Shown here: positions 56,061-64,000 of the stretch, piece after piece
Numbering within the stretch: the stretch's first letter is position 1
Layout of the letters: each line of letters starts with the position of its first letter
Assembly: GCF_009727055.1 (NCBI RefSeq)
Contig: NC_052357.1
Span: 17,591,268 to 17,655,267 of the forward strand
Direction: 5' to 3'
DNA: 64,000 nucleotides
Source: Benincasa hispida
Taxonomy: Eukaryota; Streptophyta; Magnoliopsida; Cucurbitales; Cucurbitaceae
The notes under the pieces: model-generated
Seen by the model: only the letters and a program-made list of their open reading frames with translations
Database searches by the model: none
What the model was told of the DNA's origin: nothing
Made by a program: the position numbers and the translations under genes

Positions 56061-57318
56061 TTGGTTAAGATGGACACATAATATATCTATGGTAAGGAGA
56101 GTTCAGCTGTCAGTCTTTAGTGAAGTGCCTGGCAGTTAACAGATGGTGGATCTCGTGACTAAAGAGTTTAGTCAGTTATTCACATACTGTTGCAGCTTCG
56201 AGCTATAAGTCCATAAGGTCCCTTTGGTAGCTCAATGGATTCAGTTGAGGATCAGTTTTTGGTGTTAATTTGAAATGTTCAAATTGACAAGAGGTAATTC
56301 GATTATGTATGATATATTCAGTATGATGTATGAGATACATCAAGTGGATGATTAATGTAAATGAGATTTACATTGAGTGCCATGAAATAGAAAAAGAACT
56401 ATGGTTTGTATGTTTCATGAGATGAAATATTTAAATTGTAGCTTATTAGTTATCATTTATATTTATAATAATATTAATTATTGGATAATTATCTCTTTTT
56501 CTCTAATAATAAATTGAGTGAGAGGTTATTGATGGTTTCGTGGTAACTGTGAGATAAAAGGAAAAATATTTTGTAAGAAAAGAAAAAGATTTGCAAAATT
56601 GTTTTTTTTTTAGATTTCCAATCTCGGAAAAAATTCTCATGGAGAGTTATCAAGTAAATTAGATTTATTAAGTAACGACTTGGAGTTAGCTAAACGATCG
56701 TGGAGTGTTAGTAGGCGATAGACATTCAGCTAAGCGATGAGATAAACAATCGCATAGCTTTTGCTAAATGATCGCTTAGCTTTTCCTAAATGATTAGGCA
56801 TCGACCTATACGATAGGTTCTTCCATCTCCCACTTGCTCAATTATTTACACGATTGTAGTTTTTTCAGTTTTCAAAGCCTCAAACCAAGTCCACACAGCG
56901 CCTACCCTCTTGATTCTCACACCGAGAATACCAAAGTAGCCTTTTCTGTGGTGTCATACTCAACTCGACACTATCGAGGTTCTGATGAAGCCGTTCGTGT
57001 TGTTCGGGATGTTTGTGACCTAGGCGATCGCTGAGTTCGAGTGCGCGATGATCGTGCAATGTAGCGATCGTGTTGGACGAGTGTTCATGTGTTGCTGTGT
57101 TGCTGAGATCGAGCGTTCGTGATCAAAGAGATTGAAGATGAATTTTAAAAAGTGTATTGCTCATCTCCTTGATTGTTTGTATAACATGTTGTAATTTCTG
57201 TATTTTATGCATAACCATATGTTTCCATTTGTGATTGTAATTGTAAAGTTCATATACGATTGTAATTTGGAATGATCCTTCTGCTGCTCATGGAAATCCC
57301 CGTATTCGATTTCCTTCA

Positions 57319-58440
57319 GAAAGTTCATCTAGAAGGTTAAATCCATATCAAGAGTTGAGGGAACCTCGACGTAATGGAAGGGTTGCAAACCCAACTATTT
57401 GTTATATGGGTTTCACTGAAATCCGGACTATGGTAGCCGATGGCGAGGTTGAGGATCCATTGTCTTATAAGAAGGCAATGGAGGATGTTGACCAGGATGA
57501 ATGGGTCAAAGCCATGGATCTCGAGATGGAGTCTATGTACTTCAACTCAGTATGGGATCTTGTAGATCAACCTAATGAGGTTAAACCTATATGTTGTAAA
57601 TGGATCTACAAGAGAAAACGAGGTGCTGATGGGAAGGTGCAAACCTTCAAGGCTAGACTTGTGGCAAAGGGTTATACCCAGGTTGAGGGAGTTGACTATG
57701 AAGACACTTTCTCGCTTGTTGCCATGTTAAAGTCTATCCGCATCCTCCTATCCATTGCCTCATATTATAACTATGAGATATGGAAAATGGATGTCAAGAC
57801 TGACTTTCTGAATGGTAATCTGGAGGAGACCATTTATATGGTGCAACTCAAGGGATTCATAGCCAAAGGTCAAGAGAAAAAAGTTTGAAAACTGAATCGG
57901 TCCATTTATGGGCTGAAACAGGCGTCTCGATCTTGGAACATAAGGTTTGATACTGTGATCAAATCTTATGGCTTTGACCAAAACTTTGATGAACCTTGTG
58001 TCTACAAGAAAATCATCAACGGTTCAATAGTTTTCCTAGTGTTGTATGTAGATGATATCCTACTCATTGGGAATGATGTAGGTTTACCGACTTCAGTTAA
58101 GAATTGGCTAGTGACCTAATTCCAAATGAAAGATTTGGGAAAGGCTCAGTTTGTTCTTGGTATTCAAATCTTTCAGGATCGAAAGAACAAAGTGCTAGCA
58201 TTGTCTTAGGCATCGTACATTGATAAGATATTGATCAAGTACTCGATGCAGAACTCCAAAAGGGACCTACTGCCTTTTCGGCATGGAATTAATTTGTCTA
58301 AAGATCAGTGTCCTAAAACACCTCAAGAGGTTGAGGAAATGAGATGGGTCCCCTATGCATCTGTCGTTGATAATTTAAAGTATGCGATGTTATGTACCAG
58401 ACCTGACATCTGCTACGTTGTGGGGATAGTCAGTAGATAT
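57319..58440 (+). pseudogene. Second copia pol: hinge, reverse transcriptase
   Basis: A 177-codon open stretch (57355-57888) begins REPRRNGRVANPTICYMGFT, then VEDPLSYKKAMEDVDQDEWV, KPICCKWIYKRKRGADGKVQ, FKARLVAKGYTQVEGVDYED and IWKMDVKTDFLNGNLEETIY. After one stop it continues LNRSIYGLKQASRSWNIRFD, then VLYVDDILLIGNDV, so here the YVDD box is intact. MRWVPYASVVDNLKYAMLCT ends the preserved part. It is less mutated than the copy at 53.6-54.5 kb. Its own gag, protease and integrase are missing because the first element's LTR was inserted at 57318. Confidence 0.9.
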
Positions 58441-58853
58441 TAGTCTAATCCAGAACAAGATGCTAGAGGCCGTTTGGCTCAGGAAGTTCCTGATTGATCT
58501 GAAAGTTGTTCCAGACATGTCTAGGCCCATCACCCTTTATTGTAATAATAGTGGTGTTATCGCGAACTCCAAGGAGCCTAAGAGTCACAAACGCGACAAA
58601 TATATAGAGCGGAAGTATCATCTCATCCGCGAGATTGTGCATCAAGGGGACGTGATAGTCATCAAGATAGCTACGTAGCACAATGTTGCTGACCCATTTA
58701 CGAAAGGGTCACCTACAGAGCATGGATCTACAGAATCGTCCGCGGCTGGACTAGGGCAAGTGGAGATTTTGTACTGAGCCTTAGTGTCCTAGTTTCTTTT
58801 TTTGTAATTGTTTTTATCTTGTACACCCATTCGCTTTAGGACAAGTGGGAGAT
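58441..58853 (+). pseudogene. Second copia pol: RNase H end, tail and polypurine tract
   Basis: After a stop and an internal deletion, the frame at 58460-58678 reads LEAVWLRKFLIDLKVVPDMS, ITLYCNNSGVIANSKEPKSH and YHLIREIVHQGDVIVIKIAT. CDNS is changed to CNNS. A non-coding tail follows, then GGACAAGTGGGAGATTG before the LTR start at 58854. The central RNase H (GYxDSDF region) is deleted. Confidence 0.85.
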
Positions 58854-58910
58854 TGTTTGGGTTAATGCCTTGAATACGACCCACTTTATGATTGTTACAA
58901 ATGTTGTAAA
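58854..58910 (+). mobile_element. Family B-type 3' LTR, left piece
   Basis: TGTTTGGGTTAATGCCTT follows the purine tract directly. The text then jumps to GAATACGACCCACTTTATG, so ~200 bp of the LTR is deleted, and it stops at GTTGTAAA, where a family A LTR is inserted. It continues at 61121. Confidence 0.75.
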
Positions 58911-61120
58911 TGTTGGGGTTGATGCCCTAAATCTCGTAGGGTTCTATAGTTTGTAAACACGTGTATGAACAAACATTTGTGATGTAATAATATGAGATAT
59001 TTTCTTCATTGTTGACTACGAAATATGAGATATTTTAATTGAATTAACCACAAACCAATAAACTAAGATCCCTGGTTATCGTTGTAACTTAAGGATATAT
59101 GTGGAGACATACAAGTGGATCATGCCTTAAGTGATAACTTAAATGGTCTGTAGTATATGGATAAAGGAGGGAAACCTTATCCTGGTGACACCATGGATAC
59201 GACTTGCTTTGTAGATGTTACAATTATTGTAAAGCACTGCATATGGTCTAATCCTGATCATTCATGTGGAGACATGCCAGCGGGAGTGTCCTATACAAAG
59301 GATTTGTATAAGACCGGACCACGAAATGTTTAATCTCGTTATATAACGCCGTTCATGACAGAGAATTTCATTTCACTAGGATGACCATAGGTACATGACC
59401 TTAATCCTGAGTGAGTTGGGAACTCTTGCCTATGAGGACGGTCCTTTGATTTGTATGGGTGCGAGTGGTCAGATTGCCAACTCAAACCTACCACTTTGGG
59501 GATTCGTCTGATTGGGGAGTTGGGAACTCAGCTACACAAGATGGAATTCACTCCTCCCTAAAGCAGGGGTAAGTAAATAGATTGCTCCCTTAAGGGTTGA
59601 TTCTGAGGCTTGAACATTGTGGCACCACACACTTTCTCATGGCCCGAAAAGTGTTCACTCATAGTAGGACTATGATATATTGCTCATTAGAGGAATAAAT
59701 GGTACTTAAGGAGTTAGATGTAACTACAGGGGCAAAACGGTAAATTAGCCCAACTTTACTTACGAGCGATCTGTGAAGGGTTATTGAACTTTTGATAGGT
59801 TATATCCAATGGACGCGAAAATATATCTATGTGAGAAGAATGCAGCTATCGGTTTTTAGTGGAGTGCCCGACAGTTGACGGATGGTGGATATCGTGATTA
59901 AAGAGCTTAGTCAGTTATTCACGTACCGTTGGAGCTTTAAGCTACAAGTTCATAAGGTCACCTTGGTAGCTCAATGGATTCAAGTTGAGAATCATTTTTT
60001 AGTTAGTTTGAAGTGTTCAAATTAACAAGAGAAAATTTGATTAGATATGATATAATTAAATTGATTCAATTATATGTGATATAATTGATTTGATGTATTA
60101 GATACATTAATTGGAGGAATTGATATAAATATGATTTATATTAAATAAAGGAGAAAAGAACTATGGTTTAAATATTACATATGATGTGATATTAAAACTA
60201 TAGGTTATAAATACAATATGATAAGTTAGTTATTATATTTATTTATAATAAAAACAATTATGAGATAATTGTTTTAGTTGGTTATTTCTTTTCCCCATTA
60301 ACCACGAAAGTGGGAGGTTAATTTTTGTTTTAAATAACTGAAGAATAAAATGAAAAGAGTTTTCATTTTTTGATGATCGCTTCATTTTTGCATTACTAAT
60401 CGATCATTCACGAGAGACTATACGATAGCCCTTTCGAGAGACTAAATGATTGAGCGAGATTTGCTAGATGATTGGCTAGACGATTGCTCACGAGAGCGAG
60501 AGATTGCTAGATGATTGGCTGGAAGATTGCTCATGAGAGTGAGAGATTTCTAGATGATCGGTTAGACGATTTCTCATGAGAGCTAAAGATTGCTAGACGA
60601 TTGCTCACAAGAGCGAGAGATTACTATACGATCGAGTACCCACTGTCTATAGGATAGACTAATCCTTTCTCCCACTTACTCAATCGTGTAGCTTGATCAT
60701 ATACATCCTCCTTCCTTCTACCAAATTCACACAGAGCCTACACCTCCTAGATTCTCACTCAGAGAATACCAAGGTTACTGAGTGGTAGTGTCGAGGGTTT
60801 CCGTTCAACGATCAGACAGTTCGTGATTGTGACAAGAGTGAGATTTTGCTAGACAATTGCACAACGAGAGAAAGAGTTTTCCAGATGATTGCTCCTCGTT
60901 TCTTTGCGCCTGACCAGTGTAGCTCGAGGGAATATTTGAATAAGAGTTCTTCAAAGGTATGTCTCTTGATTCCATTTGTTTTTAGTTAGGAAAGCATGTT
61001 GTAATTTTCTTCAAGATGCATAACAGTTCTTGTATGTTTGTGAATGCATTTATTCTTTCACAATGGGCTTGGAAAGATCTTGCTTTCGCTCACTGGTTCT
61101 CTTCAATAAGAGATCCTTCA
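58911..61120 (+). mobile_element. Solo LTR, family A, with perfect GTAAA target duplication
   Basis: Starts TGTTGGGGTTGATGCCC and ends AAGAGATCCTTCA, 2210 bp. GTAAA lies directly on both sides (58906-58910, 61121-61125). The copy includes a block of ACGATCG-related motifs mixed with a ~45-bp tandem repeat (60449-60640) and the hairpin (60751-60767). It is the largest of the family A LTRs and the best-defined insertion. Confidence 0.95.
60449..60640 (+). repeat. ~45-bp tandem repeat in LTR, about four diverged units
   Basis: Units of the type GCGAGAGATTGCTAGATGAT followed by TGGCTAGACGATTGCTCACG recur head to tail with substitutions and small length changes. They occupy the place where other family A LTRs have the ACGATCG block and seem derived from it (GATTG/GATCG half-sites). 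Confidence 0.8.
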
Positions 61121-62702
61121 GTAAAGTGTCATTGATGTGATCAGTTCGTTCATGTAGAGACATATGAGTGGGGGTGTTCATGTGAGTGGGGGTGTTCTAC
61201 ACGATGAGATTGTGTAAGACAGACCACGAAATAATCATTGTTACGTATTAACATCATTTACGGTTAACACTAATTAATTTCACTTCTTGATGACCTAGAT
61301 AACTTGATTTGAATCTTGAGTTGTTTGTGAACTCCTGTTTATTTGTGATTGCCCCTTAATCTGCATAGGTGAGAGTAAGTCCAGCATCGCTGCTCAATAT
61401 GCCTCGCATTTCAGGGATAAGATCAGGTAGATGGCTGGGGACATAGAATTTGTAAGATGAAATTTACTCCTACCCATTTTAGGGATAGTAGAAAGGTTGT
61501 TCCCTTAAGGGCTGATCTCGGGTCTTGAACAAGGGGCCCCATCCTCTCGTTAACCTGAAAGGGAATGGATTTAGTGATTATGTTCCTAAATCAATTGTTC
61601 ATTAGAGGGACAGTGGTACTTAAGGAGAAAAGATGTAACTCAGGGTTATTTCAGTATTTGACCTAGCTGAGATTACGAACATCCTATGAAAGATCAACTT
61701 ATTGATGATAATTATATCAAAGGACACATAATATATCTACAGTGAGGGCAGTACAACTACAAGCTATAGTGGGCAGTTCTGTTAGTTAACGAATGTTGAT
61801 TAACTATGTTAAAGAGTTTGACCAGTTAGTCTCGGATCATTGGAGCCCATGGTCTGTAGGTCCATCGGGTCTCCTTGCTAGCTCAATACGGATAAAATTG
61901 AAGAACTAGGCGAAGTGAGAATTTGAATTGTTCAAATTCGGTCTTAAGGAAAAAGAATATTTTATATGAGATATAATTTACAATTAAATAATTAATTTAT
62001 TGATTAATTATTTTTTAGAGTATACTTGATCATTAGCGTGAAGGTGTTTTCTAAAACTTGATTAATGTGATTGATCAAAGCTAGGTGTCAAAGACATTTT
62101 AATATGTGATATTAAATTTGTTTATTTTTATTTAATTGATTTTTTTAATTAAATAATTTCCAAAATTTGAAAATTATAATTCATTTTTTAATAAAAAAAA
62201 TTAGTTAGTGGAAAAATCCAATTGTTGGATTTTTCCACTAACAAAGTGGACTTTGAAGTGACATTTCCCAAGCTTGACACCTAGAGATTATATGCTAATG
62301 GAGTTTGAGATGGAAGACATGCAAAATGTACAAAAGGCTTTGTTTTTTAAATTTGCAAAACTAATGCTTCCTCAATTGTTAACCTAAAATCTTCCACCTC
62401 AAATTTTCATTACTCTTCTTCTTTCTATAGTGAAATTCCCTTATTTTCACTAACATAAAGGTTCGACAACCGTGCTCTTCAACAGGAGAATAGCGGGATT
62501 CACCGTTGGTGGCGTCAATCGAGCTCGGGAGAGGAAGATTGCGGTGGAGTCTTCAAAGGTTATATTTTTTTTATCCCTTTTGCATGCTTATTCTCGTTTT
62601 TATTGCAATTAGAACGTTGTCAATTTCATTGCTTCCGCTGTGCATGCATTCTTTATGTTCCATCTTTGCTTACATACATAATTAGGATAATTGACATCAA
62701 CA
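61121..62702 (+). mobile_element. Family B-type 3' LTR, right piece
   Basis: Resumes GTAAAGTGTCATTGATGTG and follows family B text (CTCGCATTTCAGGGATAAGA, TTGTTCATTAGAGGGACAGT). It ends around GCTTCCGCTGTGCATGCATT and GACATCAACA at 62702. A 22-bp phrase (ATGTGAGTGGGGGTGTT type) is duplicated near 61165-61195. The right neighbour is an unrelated minus-strand copia fragment. It terminates the second copia element. Confidence 0.75.
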
Positions 62703-62980
62703 TACCCGGGCGGCTGTGCCACATACACATCTTCTTCTAATGAGCCATTGAGGAAGGCATTGTTAAAGTCAAGTTGTCGCAAGTTCTAGCCAATAGAGAC
62801 AACAAGAGAAAGTACTATCCGGATCATTGATGCTTTGACCACTGGGTTAAATGTTCCAAATAAGTCGATCCTAGGACTCTGATGGAACCCTTTGGTAACT
62901 AATTGGGCTTTGTGACATTCAATAGAACCATCGGGTTTCCTTTTAATTCAACACTTGCTGCCAATTAAATTCATGGAATT
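62703..62980 (-). pseudogene. Copia RT fragment of a different lineage
   Basis: The minus strand reads NLIGSKC-stop-IKRKPDGSI, then AQLVTKGFHQSPRIDLFGTF, NPVVKASMIRIVLSLVVSIG, stop, [20 protein letters not shown] and YVAQPPGY. This matches the RT N-terminal region of copia, but in the (K/R)QLD-NNAFLNG style and not the WKMDVKTAFLNG style of the other two elements. It therefore belongs to another copia lineage. At least two stops are present. The fragment is cut at 62703 by the LTR end. Confidence 0.85.
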
Positions 62981-64000
62981 AGAATACAGAACTAACCTCC
63001 AAGACCCACGTAGGTTCAGTCATGGCCCAATCCACGTAAAGAGTTGACAACAATGCTTTGGGTTTGAATATTGTTCGCACGAGATTTCAAGAGAAATTTA
63101 TTTCCTTGAACTCTAACTTTGTATTTGTATTAATTTTGTGGAAAATGGGTACAATCTCTAATACATAGTATTTTGATGCTTTTAAAATAAATTATAATCT
63201 TTAAGTTGGTTGATCTTCTTGAACGATCGACCTTTGGGCTTGTTGATCTTCTTGGAGGATTAGTGTTCGCACGAGGCTTCCAGAGAAACTTGTTTCGTGG
63301 AGTTGAACTTGTGTTGGTGTTTATGTTGAGGTTGGTATGATGCAATGTGGTTCGATCTCTAGTACTTGATCCTCTGATTCTCTCTCGGTTGGGTGGATGT
63401 GTTTGACTTGAAGAAGAAAAGCATCGAACGTTCTTGAAGTAGAAGTCTTAGAAGAGTGTTTATGTCTTCAAGGGTCTTCTATCTTCTAGGTATGTAGCTT
63501 CAAGAGTCTTGAAAGCCTTCTGCTTGTTGATGAATTCTCTCTGAGCTCTCTGAATGTAGAATTGCTTGTATCTTCAAAGGACTTCAATCTTCAGAAGGCT
63601 TGTATCTTCAAAATACTTCAGTCTTCAAAATGCTTGTATCTTCGAAGAACTTCAGTCTTCAGGTGTGGTCAGCTTCAGGAGTCAATGAGTCTTTTGATTG
63701 TAGAAAATTCCCTATAAGCTCTCTGGAGTATAGACTTGCTGGCCCTTTGAAATAAGAAGAGCTCCTCTATTTATAAGGCTCTCAGATGGGCTTCATGGGC
63801 TTGGTTGATCCATGGACCTGGCTTTTAGGCTCAATTAGTTGGACTTGGGCTTGGTTGGTCTATGGATCTGGCCTTTGGGCCCAATTAATCAGATTTGGGT
63901 CAAATTCAGCCTATTTTTGGACTTAGTAGGACTTTGACCCAAATAATAATATAAAATTGGGCCAAATTAATCTTATCTGATTCAACGGTCATGATAAAAC
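62981..64000 (-). mobile_element. Probable LTR-like DNA of the minus-strand copia fragment, with internal repeats
   Basis: No protein is supported. Features suggesting an LTR are a TATA-like CTTATAAATAG on the minus strand and GGGCCCAATT-rich text near 63800-63960. Several local duplications are present: GTTCGCACGAG(A/G) blocks at 63077 and 63264, a ~33-bp CTTGTATCTTCAAA unit repeated three times (63567-63660), and a GGGCTTGGTTG(A/G)TC unit twice (63799 and 63849). The outer end is beyond the window. Confidence 0.45.
63767..63777 (-). promoter_or_regulatory. TATA box-like element
   Basis: The minus strand reads CTTATAAATAG, followed by AGGAGCTCTTC. A TATAAATAG core followed by short GC-richer text is typical of plant LTR promoters. 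It supports, without proving, that this end of the window is an LTR read leftwards. Confidence 0.45.

Larger units (their letters stand above)
55211..57318 (+). mobile_element. 3' LTR of the copia element (family A), with gap and inverted segment
   Basis: Starts TGTTTGGATTGGTGTCC and ends GATTTCCTTCA, about 2.1 kb including the gap. It has the ACGATCG block (about 56690-56850 and again near 57020-57070) and the hairpin (56913-56929). The middle carries a 106-bp run of N (55738-55843) and a block (55844-56060) in reversed orientation. The right end lies directly in another copia pol (57319), so this LTR was inserted in that element. Confidence 0.88.

Overview
This window reads as repeat-rich nuclear DNA of a flowering plant. 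I found no convincing host gene: every long protein match is a transposable-element protein, mostly broken by stops and frameshifts. The first ~9.8 kb is very AT-rich intergenic DNA with short inverted-repeat (MITE-like) elements. The MITE-like families and the LTR style look cucurbit-like to me. That is an impression from memory, not proof.

Layout. 1-9.8 kb: AT-rich spacer, MITE-like repeats, one 5S-rRNA-derived TRIM LTR (Cassandra-like) and one short-LTR/primer-binding-site remnant. 9.8-10.9 kb: minus-strand Athila-type Ty3/gypsy integrase. 10.9-14.0 kb: a 2.6-kb LTR with a 26/27-bp minisatellite, then a primer-binding site and a second Cassandra-like LTR. 14.0-18.0 kb: end of a copia LTR, its PBS and a long non-coding leader packed with ACGATCG palindromes. 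18.0-33.2 kb: two minus-strand Athila elements that appear to share one central LTR, interrupted by solo copia LTRs. 33.2-45.1 kb: a minus-strand Ty1/copia element with nested LTRs inside its 3' LTR and leader. 45.1-46.9 kb: a third Athila fragment (gag start plus LTR-like DNA). 47.1-48.4 kb: an L1-type LINE fragment. 48.4-57.3 kb: a plus-strand copia element with leader, gag, pol and 3' LTR. 57.3-62.7 kb: a second plus-strand copia pol and LTR containing a solo LTR. 62.7-64.0 kb: a minus-strand copia RT fragment of another lineage and LTR-like DNA.

Two copia LTR families recur. Family A (~2.0-2.2 kb) carries an ACGATCG-rich block and a conserved ATTCTC(5 nt)GAGAAT hairpin. Family B (~1.3 kb or more) lacks both in its LTR, but the leader behind one B LTR carries the ACGATCG block. 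Several insertions have target-site duplications, so the nesting order can be read directly.

The strongest anomalies are technical. Two copies of the 38-bp Nextera mate-pair junction adapter (15636-15673, 15833-15870) sit in the assembly with duplicated flanks. Beside the 106-bp N gap, a 217-bp block (55844-56060) lies in inverted orientation inside an LTR. The most interesting biological signals are the ACGATCG palindrome clusters, the conserved LTR hairpin, the 5S-derived TRIM copies and a ~220-bp-arm foldback at 50.0-51.3 kb.
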